The notes under the pieces: model-generated
The model's input: only the letters and a program-made list of their open reading frames with translations
Told to the model about the DNA's origin: nothing
Database searches by the model: none
Shown here: positions 1 to 9,553 of the stretch, one piece after another
How the letters are laid out: the number at the start of each line of letters is the position of its first letter
How positions within the stretch are numbered: the first letter of the stretch is position 1
Assembly: GCA_965215765.1 (NCBI GenBank)
Contig: OZ244118.1
Span: 1,240,001-1,304,000 of the forward strand
Source of the DNA: G965212025 sp965215765
GTDB lineage: Bacteria > Pseudomonadota > Gammaproteobacteria > Poriferisulfidales > Oxydemutatoraceae
Reading direction: 5' to 3'
DNA: 64,000 bases
Program-made: the position numbers and the translations under genes

Positions 1-2172
1 AGTTTCATAATGGCCGACCATCGAACCGAGTGGGCCGGAAATTAGATGCAATTCGTCCTGAATAATCAGTTCCGGAGGGGGATAGGGGGTGTCTACTCCA
101 AACAGATGCCGAGCTTCTGTCTGGAACGCAAGCATCGCGAACTTGTCAACGGTGCCAATCAGAAGTGTTGGGGGCGATTTGTAGATATGTTCGTCGATAA
201 CAGCAAGTGGAAGGCCGTCGTCGGAACTGAATTCGCAGCCCGGATCTTCGCAAATGTGCCTGACACGATTCGGATGTGGCAGTTTCCTGTAGCCCTTGCA
301 TTTCGTGCTCCGCTTGACCTGCTGTGAGCCCATCGCTGCGCCGCACCACGGGCAGCTGAGCATGATGAACTTGTTGACGCCCTGTTTGGATTGGAGCTCT
401 CGCAGTGCTTTTACCGCGTACTCCTCAGTGTTTGGGGTAACCTCACCGCCCACCCACAGACCAATGGAAAAGCGTTCTGACCCTAGCCGGCTTGAGTCTT
501 TGCGTCGGATAAATTCGCATGCACAAATCAGGGATGCTGCACGCTGGAATTGTTGGGTCGTCAATAGCCTGAGCGTATAACGCATGAGTACACACGTTCC
601 GGCGTGATCAGGATTCCGAAGCCTTCGGAGGAACATGCTGAAGGCGGACAGCCCGAGATATGCTTCCGTTTTCCCCCCACCGGTTGGAAACCAGATCACA
701 TCAACAATGTCGCGCTCTGGGCAGTCCGGCTCGGCAACAGCCCTAAGATTCATCAAAATGAAGGCTAGCTGAAACGGCCACCAGCGTCGATTATGTTCCG
801 AGTCTTTATAGCAAGGTCTGACAAATGGTTTTTCCAGTTCAAGTTTGCCATCGACTTCCTTCCATTTCCGGGATTGTTCCGAGGAAATCTTGTAGTGGAC
901 GGACTGCATGTGCATGGCTTCATTCATCATCCGGAAAGCCAGTGCTATCTTGTGATTCTGCTCTAAGAGGAGAACGCCATCTCGCATACGTCGAAGACAC
1001 TCACTGCATTCTTCCATGTGCCCTAGAGCGGACTCCTTGAGTTCCGGTGACAGATCCGTTCTCTGGGCAATCTCATCTTCCCTGGCGGTGATCCACGCTG
1101 CGTATTCGTCTGAGAGTTTCATGCACAGGTCTGTTGACATTGTGAGTTCGTTTGATGCCAAGTCCATCATGCTCAGATCCAGTTCCGTAATTTGCTTCGG
1201 CAGAACTGGTCTGAGCTCGTAGGTCGGCATGACTTCGGTGTGGATAAGGGTTGTGCGCTCGCCATCCGGATCCTGCCAGTCAGCGGCACAGCCATGCCCT
1301 ACGGCGAAAGTACGACGATGCAGATGCAGGAGTTGGAGGGATCGCTCGTCAGAATTGTTCCGGTCATGTGGCTGCTCGGGATAACTACAGAAGCACGCCT
1401 GTTCATCCGCAGCAGTGATTTTGAAGCCGCATTGAAAAAAGCAATCCGAGTTGCTGGGCGTCTTGCTCTCGCCCTGCCTGCGATTAATGAGAGTAAACGT
1501 AATCAGCCTTAACCGACCAGACTTGTCCGATTGTTCGTGAGGGCGGCTTACAACATGAAGTTCAAGAGCAATTTTACCGCCCTCCTCAAAAACGGTCTTC
1601 TTGAGCGTTACGTTACCATCTCCCAAGAGTTTGTTGGAGGACAGTTCCAGAGCGCGTTCAATAGGGCGCCGCCACCAACCCTTCGGATACGTTTTCCCAC
1701 GATCCTTGCCGATTTTCATACCCAATTGAAGCTCCTCATGCCGATAGATTCCCGCCTGCACATTGACCCGCAAGGTTTCAGGTACTTCCAGCAAAGCTGA
1801 AAGACCCATTGCGCTAGGGAGGAACTCGTTCGCGAGCGTGACATCTTGGTCCGTATCGGGCGGGACTTCACCAGTACCTGTCTTTGTTTCTTTCAGAGAA
1901 TCCTTGGTTTTGGAGCCTTCAACGAGCTGATCCGGTTCTGGCGTGTCTGCGTCCTGCGAGGCTTCCTCGTCAGCGCCCGTCTCGTCTTGGCGAAGCACTT
2001 GGGCTTTCATGGGGAACAAGACGCCGGCGGAATATCGCTGTCTTGGTGGATCCTGGGCACGAAGGATCTCCTGACCGTCAAGCTGAACGAGCGGAAAACC
2101 GGGAGAAGGACCTACGAGCTCCTTACGCAGGAAATCTACGATGAATTTTCGAGCGTCCAGGGTCTCACTCAT
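1..2172 (-). CDS. drmA: DISARM helicase DrmA (3' end beyond the window)
   Basis: An open frame of 724 codons runs from ATG at 2172 to the left edge without a stop. It has a Walker A segment WFPTGGGKTEA near residues 490-500, a CPWC/CEDPGC pair that looks like a zinc-binding knuckle near residues 610-650, and a DEAD-type box followed by LHLISGPLGSMVG at the very edge. This DELHLISGPLG block is characteristic of the DISARM core helicase DrmA, which acts with DrmB and DrmC in restricting incoming phage DNA. The start overlaps the stop of the upstream gene by eight bases (ATGAGTGA), so the two are probably translationally coupled. drmB and drmC would be expected just outside the left end. The family call is from remembered motifs; the truncation is a window effect. 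Confidence 0.85.
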   Translation of the reverse strand, partial: MSETLDARKFIVDFLRKELVGPSPGFPLVQLDGQEILRAQDPPRQRYSAGVLFPMKAQVLRQDETGADEEASQDADTPEPDQLVEGSKTKDSLKETKTGTGEVPPDTDQDVTLANEFLPSAMGLSALLEVPETLRVNVQAGIYRHEELQLGMKIGKDRGKTYPKGWWRRPIERALELSSNKLLGDGNVTLKKTVFEEGGKIALELHVVSRPHEQSDKSGRLRLITFTLINRRQGESKTPSNSDCFFQCGFKITAADEQACFCSYPEQPHDRNNSDERSLQLLHLHRRTFAVGHGCAADWQDPDGERTTLIHTEVMPTYELRPVLPKQITELDLSMMDLASNELTMSTDLCMKLSDEYAAWITAREDEIAQRTDLSPELKESALGHMEECSECLRRMRDGVLLLEQNHKIALAFRMMNEAMHMQSVHYKISSEQSRKWKEVDGKLELEKPFVRPCYKDSEHNRRWWPFQLAFILMNLRAVAEPDCPERDIVDVIWFPTGGGKTEAYLGLSAFSMFLRRLRNPDHAGTCVLMRYTLRLLTTQQFQRAASLICACEFIRRKDSSRLGSERFSIGLWVGGEVTPNTEEYAVKALRELQSKQGVNKFIMLSCPWCGAAMGSQQVKRSTKCKGYRKLPHPNRVRHICEDPGCEFSSDDGLPLAVIDEHIYKSPPTLLIGTVDKFAMLAFQTEARHLFGVDTPYPPPELIIQDELHLISGPLGSMVGHYET

Positions 2173-3934
2173 GCCAAAGTTTCCGTTCAATAGCTTTCCT
2201 GACACGAAGTTCAACCGCTTTTCTGGCACTTTCTTTGATCATGAGGATTAGGAGGCTTCGGGCTCTTGACATCGCAACATATAGTAAAGATTGCTGTTTT
2301 ATATCATCCACAGCATCGACATCTACAATGATTATCACTTGGCTCTCAAGACCTTTGAATGCTTGAATTGTTGAAAACTTTATAGCTCCCGGGTGTGTAT
2401 TGACAATATCTCGGGAGCTGTCTACCAGAGGGAAGTGTGATATTCGGTCAATCCCCACCAAGCTTGAGTTCTCCAAGCGGCGTGGCGAAAGTAGCATAAC
2501 GTTGTCAATGGACATCTGCTCCTTGGCCAAGTTTTCCAAGACGTGCGTCAGAGATTCTACAAGGTCGGAAGGCGTTCTCCAGTACCTGTGTTCAACGGGA
2601 AGCCCTGCCTCCTCCCCAAGCCTGAATGGAGGTTTCTCGAATCCTGCCAAAATGGTGGTTTCTTCTGCAATCCTTCGGGTGTTCCTACAGTTCAGCGTGA
2701 GTTTTGCTCTAGCGATATTCTCTGTGTACTGCGACAGAATCTCGAAAGGGTCAACAGTATCGCCGTATAGGGCTTGGCTTGTGAAGTCGCCTAATATTGC
2801 CCAATTGCCCTCAGCAAGTCCGTCTCGTATGACGAGATCTAGAAAGCCGAGCGCGTGTTGGGGAACGAGATCCTGAGCCTCGTCTACTACCAGTGCGTCG
2901 AATTGAGCCCCCATTTCCTCCAGTGCGCCTTCTACAAAGAGGGGATACCACTCATCAAATAAGGAATCATCGTTGCCACTCTTGAGTGATTCACTTTCTT
3001 GTTTCTCAAAGTCGCTTGCGAAGTTGCTGTCTAAGATGAACTGCCTGGCAACTGCGTGCCAGTTGCCCGCAGTGATGTTTGTGCCTTTGGTTTGTTGACG
3101 GAGCCAATCGCCCAGTAGGCGGTTAAAACAGACGAGAAGTACTTTCGAACCTGAGCGTTCCGCCCGACGCGCGTGTTCCAGAGCGAGCAGGGTTTTACCG
3201 GTACCAGCGGCACCAACGAACAGACACCTGGGGTTTGCTTCAAGTTCGTCCAGTCTGGCGTACTGTTCTTCCGTGAGGCGTAGTAACCTCGCCTCCGTGT
3301 ACCCAATAGACGCACCTTTTGAGACTACCCTTTCGAAATCAGGGCGCAGAAAGTTTACTATGGCCTTGGCTTCCGAAGGGGCTGGGAGGGGTTCGCTCTC
3401 CCGCGGTTGAAATTCCCGTAATCGTCGGCGCACCACTCGCATGATTGATTTGGAAATCGGGTTTCTCAGGTCGTCGAAGTCGATAACATCTGCGCGATCT
3501 AACTCCGGAGTAAGTGGGGGGCAGGTTACGTTCGGAAAAGCCACTGCGCATCCGATTGGGCATCGTGACTCGGCGGCACCTGTTCCAAAGTGTTGGACTA
3601 GCGATTTCTTCAGAGCGAACATTCCACTTCTTGCCTGAAGGTAAGGACTTTTCTTTAGAACGAAAGTATTTCCGTGTTGATTCGTTGTTTGCCAAGTACC
3701 TGCCTGGCAAGATACTCCCCCGCCCTTAACCTCGAGGCAGACGATTCCCTCGGTAGGGATGATTACGACAAAATCGATTTCACCATAAGGTCCTTCCGCC
3801 CTTCGCGCCAACCCAAACGAGTGCAGCACGATCCAGTTTTTTGTGGACGAGTCACTTTTGAGCTTCTCAAAAATTTGCTTCTCAGCATTGCTGACGCCTT
3901 CGTCTTCTATTTGGGAGGGAATCATCTTTGCCAT
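2165..3934 (-). CDS. NERD-domain nuclease fused to UvrD-like helicase
   Basis: 589 aa. The N-terminal about 130 residues match the nuclease-related (NERD) domain, with EIDFVVI and CLEVKGGG as the expected acidic and E-x-K residues. The rest is a superfamily 1 helicase: Walker A FVGAAGTGKTLLALEHARRA near residue 240, Walker B ALVVDEAQDL near 345, and the C-terminal pair STIQAFKGLE and YVAMSRARSLL near 530-565. It probably binds and unwinds or cuts DNA using ATP. It lies 12 bases after the DrmE-like gene and overlaps drmA, so it belongs to that operon. NERD-helicases are widespread and not strictly a DISARM component, so its membership in the system is inferred from the overlap. Confidence 0.8.
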   Translation of the reverse strand: MAKMIPSQIEDEGVSNAEKQIFEKLKSDSSTKNWIVLHSFGLARRAEGPYGEIDFVVIIPTEGIVCLEVKGGGVSCQAGTWQTTNQHGNTFVLKKSPYLQARSGMFALKKSLVQHFGTGAAESRCPIGCAVAFPNVTCPPLTPELDRADVIDFDDLRNPISKSIMRVVRRRLREFQPRESEPLPAPSEAKAIVNFLRPDFERVVSKGASIGYTEARLLRLTEEQYARLDELEANPRCLFVGAAGTGKTLLALEHARRAERSGSKVLLVCFNRLLGDWLRQQTKGTNITAGNWHAVARQFILDSNFASDFEKQESESLKSGNDDSLFDEWYPLFVEGALEEMGAQFDALVVDEAQDLVPQHALGFLDLVIRDGLAEGNWAILGDFTSQALYGDTVDPFEILSQYTENIARAKLTLNCRNTRRIAEETTILAGFEKPPFRLGEEAGLPVEHRYWRTPSDLVESLTHVLENLAKEQMSIDNVMLLSPRRLENSSLVGIDRISHFPLVDSSRDIVNTHPGAIKFSTIQAFKGLESQVIIIVDVDAVDDIKQQSLLYVAMSRARSLLILMIKESARKAVELRVRKAIERKLWHE

Positions 3935-3946
3935 GGCGATACTCTC

Positions 3947-6529
3947 TCAGAATGCATTGTCTTCACCCCACAGGAGTCGGTTGATTTGGTTTGATGGATA
4001 CCTCTGCTGCACCGGATCCACCATTTCGACCTGTACGCACCAAGCTTTCCCATAACCAAGGTCAAGCAGTAAAGGCTGTCTACCAATTTGATTCAATCGT
4101 CCATCAAGCTCATCAAGCAGGAGTTGGGTCAACTGGGTTCCCGCAGATATATGGGTACTGCGAATTTGGAAAATGGCTTCTTCTATCTTCCCTCTCATTG
4201 ACAGAAGTTCCGTATCTCCTGTGGCTTTTGCAATAAATTCAATGTCGTTGAAGTCTCCAGGGCCGATACGGTGCTGGTTGTTCAGCCATCCTCTGATGGT
4301 CGTCGTCGTCCGGTTGAGACCATGATTTGCCAAGCACTGTTGAATATCAGCGGGGCTGGTGCCAAGGAGCCGAAGTGGGGATTTCCAATGCTCCGCGACG
4401 TCTCGGATCCATCCATACTCTTTCTCACCGAGGATGTCTTCCGCAATCAGCCTGATAAACCCCTTGTCTCCCGAGTCTCTGAACAGCACAAAATCCTTCG
4501 GAGAAAGCCGGGATGCGGTGACGGCTGTTAGTTTGGCTTCACCCGTGTGCATCCCACCAACCAGTTGGTTCAGCAAGGGCAATTCAGCCCATTCGGTGAG
4601 TAATGCATGGCAATTTCCAAAGAATTGAATCAGCTGCGCTTCACGACTGTGTTCACCCTCAGTTGCGATGGCAGGCCGCATGGTACGACTACGTGTGACG
4701 CGACCCTCAACTCTGAGGATCGGTAGCTCGGGTTCATCCTCATGGCTTGGCGGATTGGCTTCAAGTCGGTGGTTAAGGGAGGTTAGAAAACGAGTTTCAA
4801 TTCCTAAGACCGAGGAATGCGTCTCGGTTTCCATCAGATTTGATCGCTCTACCGCTTCTTCACGCGCTTGGTGATGTGATACCCATTTGTCCTCGAAAGG
4901 GTAGGCCAAAACTCGGATATCTGGCGTCACTGCCCGAGCTTTCAGTTGGGTGAATCTCTGCTTGTTCGGCCATGATGGAACGATAATACCTGCGAAATCA
5001 ATGTCAGGGTTGATCTCGGACACGGATAGTACGGGCACATTGATCCCTTTGCTGCCGAGTTCTGTTCGAAGATTCCCAGCTGTTCGCGGTAATCTCGTGA
5101 CCACTGCCCACGACCCATCTTGTTTGTCGCTGGTGAAGCTTAGCAACTCCTTGATCTTCTCCTGACCATACACTCCACTGGCGGTGATGGCTTCCAGCCT
5201 GGAACCTGCTTCTTCAAGTTTCCTGACGACCCCACGATCCAGCCATTTCCCATCCTGCTTTATTTGGTTCCTGGCTACTTGCAGGTTGGTTTTGGTTTCG
5301 TCACCAACCCCAAAACAGCATTCGCTACACTCCAAGAGTATTCCATAGAGCCGAGCGAGTATCTTCTCACTTTCGTGTGCTTCCTCGCCATCATCAACCA
5401 TTACCGCAGCTTGCTCCAGAGAGTCGGCCACGGTTTGGAGTGCGCTGTCATTGCATTTCACAACGGTCACTTGGGCGCGCTGTCGTGTGTCTGCGGCTCG
5501 GATGGTTGCACCAACAAAGCTCCTGCGCACACGGGCTTCAGCGCAAGTCTCACCTATAAGAATTTCATCCGGGGACATGTACCAAACGGGACAGTCACGG
5601 TCTCTTAGAATATCCAGTGCATCAGTTTCCTCTGGCGACGCGAGAATCACAACCTTCTGCCGTTCAGTAATATCGTCGTATGATTGAAGATCTCTGACTA
5701 TGCTGCGGGCTCCGTCCACAAGAACAACTTTAGTGGCAGCCTTTGCCTTTGCCGATGCCAACGCCAAGTCTTCGGGAACCCTTGTTACTGCAATGATTGG
5801 TTCTCCTATTGCCGGATACGCATCCTTCGGTCCCAATTCAACGCATTGTGTAATGGTGCCCCACGGTAGAAAGTTTGAGACGCTGCCAGACTCATCGCCG
5901 TGTTCATGCATCAGAGTGACTGCGCTCACGATTCTTGTGAACTTTGCCTTTGCCATGAAAAGAAGCACGGTATTTCGGATCAAGCTGTTGTTACCGCAGG
6001 TCCTAATACCAAGCAACTTGTCAAGGGGGCTGCGCTTAAACGTACCTAGAGTAGAATTAAGTTTACCCTTGGGACATACCCGGTCAGTCCGCTCAAGCCG
6101 GAGCAGGTCAGTTACGGGGAAGCTACGCCAGTCTTTTCCATCCAGAAGTTTCAGTTTAGATAGTCCCTCCCCCAAAATGCCGTCGTACTCGTATACATGA
6201 TTGCTTGGCTTGACCCTGACGTGCTGCCCTTGGTGCAGAGCTGATTGGGTGTAGGTTTTTGCCAGCTCCGGGAATTCCTTTTGGAGTTTAAGTAGACCCA
6301 AGAGAATGGCGGCGACTGCCGTGGTACCTGGCGACTTGTCTAGCACGAAGCAACACGCTCCCGGTTCGCTTTTCATTGCGGCTGACAGGAGAAGTGCAAA
6401 AAACCAAGGTATTCGCTCCTCTTCCATATCTGTGCCAAACCGACCCCGGAGCTGCTCAAACAGCGGAAAGCGTCGGCGTAGTTCGCCGACAAGTTCATGG
6501 TGTTTGCTATTGGGTAATCCGCTGTTCAT
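3947..6529 (-). CDS. drmE: DrmE-like DISARM protein
   Basis: 860 aa without an obvious catalytic motif or signal peptide. I assign it to DrmE, the class 2 DISARM protein of unknown activity, from its size, its position in a cluster upstream of drmA, and a C-terminal region that fits my memory of that family (residues about 660-800, including SPKDFVLFRDSGDKG and a helical segment NRTTTTIRGWLNNQHRIGPG that looks DNA-binding). The N-terminal GTTAVAAILLGLLKLQ segment is helical and resembles the edge of an ATPase-like fold but lacks a clear P-loop. The ATG overlaps the stop of the 73-aa ORF upstream (ATGA). If it is not DrmE, it is an unrecognised large protein of the same operon. Confidence 0.6.
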   Translation of the reverse strand: MNSGLPNSKHHELVGELRRRFPLFEQLRGRFGTDMEEERIPWFFALLLSAAMKSEPGACCFVLDKSPGTTAVAAILLGLLKLQKEFPELAKTYTQSALHQGQHVRVKPSNHVYEYDGILGEGLSKLKLLDGKDWRSFPVTDLLRLERTDRVCPKGKLNSTLGTFKRSPLDKLLGIRTCGNNSLIRNTVLLFMAKAKFTRIVSAVTLMHEHGDESGSVSNFLPWGTITQCVELGPKDAYPAIGEPIIAVTRVPEDLALASAKAKAATKVVLVDGARSIVRDLQSYDDITERQKVVILASPEETDALDILRDRDCPVWYMSPDEILIGETCAEARVRRSFVGATIRAADTRQRAQVTVVKCNDSALQTVADSLEQAAVMVDDGEEAHESEKILARLYGILLECSECCFGVGDETKTNLQVARNQIKQDGKWLDRGVVRKLEEAGSRLEAITASGVYGQEKIKELLSFTSDKQDGSWAVVTRLPRTAGNLRTELGSKGINVPVLSVSEINPDIDFAGIIVPSWPNKQRFTQLKARAVTPDIRVLAYPFEDKWVSHHQAREEAVERSNLMETETHSSVLGIETRFLTSLNHRLEANPPSHEDEPELPILRVEGRVTRSRTMRPAIATEGEHSREAQLIQFFGNCHALLTEWAELPLLNQLVGGMHTGEAKLTAVTASRLSPKDFVLFRDSGDKGFIRLIAEDILGEKEYGWIRDVAEHWKSPLRLLGTSPADIQQCLANHGLNRTTTTIRGWLNNQHRIGPGDFNDIEFIAKATGDTELLSMRGKIEEAIFQIRSTHISAGTQLTQLLLDELDGRLNQIGRQPLLLDLGYGKAWCVQVEMVDPVQQRYPSNQINRLLWGEDNAF

Positions 6530-6747
6530 GGTGTTGGCATCCCTGTCTTCGCCGCGTGAATTGGCAAGACAAGGCCAGTAAAGCGTCTGCCGCTGTCCTT
6601 CTTGGCACTTGACCTTGGTGTCTTATTCAGTTTAGCCCAATCGCCCACTTCTGACGAGCCGGAAACAGAGTGACTGTCCCACTTGGTGAGCCGAGAGATT
6701 CTTGACGTGACCTCTGCGACACCGACCCGACTTTCTTCAATGGCCAT
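6526..6747 (-). CDS. Small 73-aa protein opening the DISARM-type operon
   Basis: A basic, Ser/Thr-rich 73-residue ORF with no recognised domain. It is supported by position: it is the first ORF after a good promoter (6793-6821), has a GAGG Shine-Dalgarno-like element about 10 bases before its ATG, and its stop overlaps the start of the DrmE-like gene (ATGA), a typical translational-coupling arrangement. It could be a genuine small accessory protein or a leader peptide that delivers ribosomes to the next gene. No function can be claimed. Confidence 0.45.
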   Translation of the reverse strand: MAIEESRVGVAEVTSRISRLTKWDSHSVSGSSEVGDWAKLNKTPRSSAKKDSGRRFTGLVLPIHAAKTGMPTP

Positions 6748-6792
6748 GAATGAACTACCTCACTGTTAAAGGAAACAAAGTGACTCCGGTGG

Positions 6793-6821
6793 AATATATG
6801 AAATCTGAGGTGGATGGTCAA
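6793..6821 (-). promoter_or_regulatory. Sigma70-type promoter for the DISARM-type operon
   Basis: On the minus strand TTGACC (6821-6816) and TATATT (6798-6793) are separated by exactly 17 bases and lie about 45 bases upstream of the first ATG at 6747. Both hexamers are five-of-six matches to consensus. The rest of 6822-7050 contains no gene that I can support. Confidence 0.65.
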
Positions 6822-7050
6822 TTGAAATTCAGTTGGTGACCGATGGAGAGAACGCCAGAGAGGCACTGAGCAGGGGTGTTACAGATGAGGGTTGGTTCCT
6901 CTGATTGGCAATCAAGAGCTTGTGGGGATGTGGCGACCGTATGCGGGGTGATTCGTTTACTTTGGCTTACAGTCGGGAACTGCTCGGGGTTGTTTTGGTG
7001 CGAGTTGTCATGACTGTGCAGACTTGGGCAAGTGCAAGAGTTTCACTAGT

Positions 7051-7539
7051 TCAGCGTGTTTCTGTCCGTTTCGGCACATCGACAAACATGTAATCCTGAT
7101 AGAGTGTGTTCAGGTGCTTGTGGCTAATTCTGAACTGGTTGCGGCGTTTTGCTGATGCTTTTGGGTTGAGGGAGTTTTCCAGCTTTATGCCGGGGTCATA
7201 GGAGATGTAGCCTGCGGCCATGGAGGCGAGAAGCATTTCAAAATTTGTGCCGGTGCCAAGCTCTATGTCTTTGCCGTAATGGTATTCGTGGCCGCCTGTC
7301 TGCTTGTTCGGCCTTCTTTGGCAGGGGATGTAAACAGCTTGGGAGTGCTTGCGTTTCCAGTGATTCATCAGTTTCGGGAAGCCCCAGCTGGCAGCAACAG
7401 CACCTGTGCCGTCAGTTGTCTGGCTTGATGCCGCCAGCATTAGCCATGACAGCTTTCTTAGCGTCAAACCCAAGAAGGTGAAGCGTCATTTTCAGCATGT
7501 GATCGAGACTGGCTTCCCTGGCGGCGACGGTGTCAAAGA
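7051..7539 (-). pseudogene. Remnant of an MvaI/BcnI-like restriction endonuclease
   Basis: Two frames together give the C-terminal half of a restriction enzyme. The first (about 7539-7415) reads FDTVAAREASLDHMLKM and ends in a stop after GGIKPDN. The second (to 7051) continues GAVAASWGFPKLMNHWKRKH and YISYDPGIKLENSLN. The N-terminal half is absent and a frameshift near 7415 separates the parts, so it cannot be active. It follows vsr by 17 bases and is in the order dcm-vsr-REase. An MvaI/EcoRII-like partner for a CCWGG methylase would fit, but the MvaI/BcnI assignment rests on motif memory only. Confidence 0.55.
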
Positions 7540-7555
7540 CCCCTGTCGTTGTTAT

Positions 7556-8014
7556 TCACCTGTCCACGGCGTCGACGACTGATTCTCTGCTTCCGCATAC
7601 TAGCCAGTCGGACACGTCATCCAGCATTCTGTTGATGTCATCGGCACTGCGCCCTTTAATGGAACATTCCCATATTGCAAAGATTTTCCATCCGCCAAGG
7701 GAAAGCAAATGATGGTTTTGTTGATCCCGAAGCCTGTTTTTGACAAGTTTCTCTCGCCAGAATTCTTTGTTTGACTTGGGCCATTTGAACAGCTCGCAGT
7801 CATGTTGATGCCAAAAGCAGCCATTTATGAATATGACTGCCTTGTGCTTGGGGAACGTAAGGTCAGGCGTTCCGGCAAGGCTCTTTAGATGGAGCCTGTA
7901 TCGGAATCCACGGTGAAACAGGGCTTTTCTGACGATCAGTTCGGGTTTCGTGTTTTTGCCCCTGATGCCGGACATCATCCGGCCGCGCTGTTCCGGAGAG
8001 ACAATGTCAGCCAT
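7556..8014 (-). CDS. vsr: Very short patch repair endonuclease Vsr
   Basis: 152 aa with the whole Vsr signature: MSGIRGKNTKPELIVRKALF at the N-terminus, TPDLTFPKHKAVIFINGCFW with the catalytic Asp and the zinc-site HQHDCELFKWP, and WREKLVKNR then GWKIFAIWECS toward the end. Vsr nicks the strand at T:G mismatches that arise when 5-methylcytosine deaminates in CCWGG-type sites, starting short-patch repair. Its ATG overlaps the stop of the methylase gene (TGATG), so both are made together, which matches its role of cleaning up after that methylase. Confidence 0.95.
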   Translation of the reverse strand: MADIVSPEQRGRMMSGIRGKNTKPELIVRKALFHRGFRYRLHLKSLAGTPDLTFPKHKAVIFINGCFWHQHDCELFKWPKSNKEFWREKLVKNRLRDQQNHHLLSLGGWKIFAIWECSIKGRSADDINRMLDDVSDWLVCGSRESVVDAVDR

Positions 8015-9246
8015 CAGGCAATCTTGCGGGTTTCGTGTGCCTGCTTGTGGATGGCTGGCTTCGGTGTGGCAGACAGTTTTCTTGCCCGTTTCAGCGCCTT
8101 GATGATGTAAGGCTTCATCAGTTTGGCAACGGCAACAAAGACCGGCACAACGACACTGTTTCCGAATTGCTTGTAGGCTTGTGAGTCGGAAACGGGAATG
8201 ACAAAGTTGCTTTCTCCCGGCTTGTCAAAGCCCATCAGACGTGCACACTCCCTCGGAGTCAGGCGGCGCGGACGCTTGTCGGGCCCTCTGTCTACCAATA
8301 CTTCAGCCCCGTCCTTGTAGTAGCGAGCGGACAGGGTGCGCGTAGACCGATCTTCTGCCGTCACCTTGCCAAAACCAAAGCCGTTTCCCGCTTTCTTGTG
8401 CTTTTTGGAGTAATCCTTCAGGTACTGCCAGAGGTTCGGTGTCAGGATGTATTTGTCATCAATATTTTCCGCAGGTTCCAGAATGTCGCCAACCTTGGGC
8501 TGTCTTTTCGGGAAATACGCCTTGATGTCTTTCAGGGTCAAACCTTGCGCCACATTCAGATCGCGCCGGAATGCGACAATGACGATCCTCTCCCGGTTCT
8601 GAGGGACAAAGTGCTTGCCGTTGATGACTTTAGGGTCAGGTGTCTGAGATCCATACTCGCGGTCGACCACGTCGTAACCCAGCTTGTCCAGCGTCTTCAT
8701 GATGACTTCGAAGGTTTTGCCCCGGTCATGGCTTTTCAGGTTCTTGACGTTCTCAAGCACGATTGCCAGAGGTTGCTTCACTTCAATAATGCGCGCGACA
8801 TCAAAGAACAGAGTGCCTTGGGTGGCACATTCAAAGCCATGCGCCTTTCCCAGCGAATTTTTCTTGGAAACGCCCGCAATGGAGAATGGCTGGCATGGAA
8901 AGCCTGCCAGGAGGACATCATGATCCGGTATGTGCCTCTGAATATGGTTGCAGGCTTGCTTCCTGGTCATGCCGCCAGGCTGGGTGATCTCCCTGATATC
9001 GCCGTGAATATCGTGGTTGCAGCGGTAGTTGGCCAGATAGGTTTTGACGGCATGCCTGTCATATTCGCTTGTAAAGACGCACTCACCGCCAGCGTTCTCA
9101 AATCCGCGCCTTATGCCCCCAATGCCTGCAAACAGGTCAATGAAAGTGAAGTCACGTTCAGCACCAGGTTGCTTAGGGGACACGGTTTCCAAGTAGGCAC
9201 ATTTCCAGAAGGTTAGCCTGCCCTGATTGACGGGATACTTCATCAT
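8014..9246 (-). CDS. dcm: Dcm-type DNA (cytosine-5) methyltransferase
   Basis: About 410 aa with all key C5-methylase motifs: FIDLFAGIGGIRRGFE (AdoMet site), AGFPCQPFSIAGVSKKN with the catalytic Cys, VLENVKNLKSHDRGKT (ENV), QNRERIVIVAFRRDL, the specificity-region end RTLSARYYKDGAE, and QFGNSVVVPVF. It resembles E. coli Dcm/M.EcoRII along its whole length, so CCWGG is the likely target. A frame open to a TTG at 9270 exists, but ATG at 9246 follows an AGGT element at a proper distance and is preferred. It may act as the methylase of a class 2 DISARM (DrmMII) or belong to a separate restriction-modification unit whose nuclease is now broken. Confidence 0.93.
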   Translation of the reverse strand: MMKYPVNQGRLTFWKCAYLETVSPKQPGAERDFTFIDLFAGIGGIRRGFENAGGECVFTSEYDRHAVKTYLANYRCNHDIHGDIREITQPGGMTRKQACNHIQRHIPDHDVLLAGFPCQPFSIAGVSKKNSLGKAHGFECATQGTLFFDVARIIEVKQPLAIVLENVKNLKSHDRGKTFEVIMKTLDKLGYDVVDREYGSQTPDPKVINGKHFVPQNRERIVIVAFRRDLNVAQGLTLKDIKAYFPKRQPKVGDILEPAENIDDKYILTPNLWQYLKDYSKKHKKAGNGFGFGKVTAEDRSTRTLSARYYKDGAEVLVDRGPDKRPRRLTPRECARLMGFDKPGESNFVIPVSDSQAYKQFGNSVVVPVFVAVAKLMKPYIIKALKRARKLSATPKPAIHKQAHETRKIA

Positions 9247-9553
9247 TGTTACCTGGGCGAAGTGTTCCAAATAGAGCCGGCAAAATCAAGTGCCATTCAT
9301 CGTGTGGCAATTTCATTTGCGTCATGGGTTTTCTGTTGGGAAGGAGTTTTGGTGTCGTTTGCTGCGATTTAAGATGAAATTGGTATGTGTTTTTGTGAAG
9401 AAGTACGGATTTTTAATCGTTTTTTGTCTTCCAAACATGTTTTTCCAGAATGTGGCTCTTATTTATCTGTAATTTTACTTGTCAAACAGTTATCCCAGGT
9501 AATGCTTGCAATATAATCATTTTTTGAGAATCATAACAGTTTTTTGAGGGTTC

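Noticed and set aside
8398..9216. A 272-codon frame antisense to dcm
   Set aside because: It is fully inside the confirmed methylase gene on the other strand and encodes no recognisable domain.
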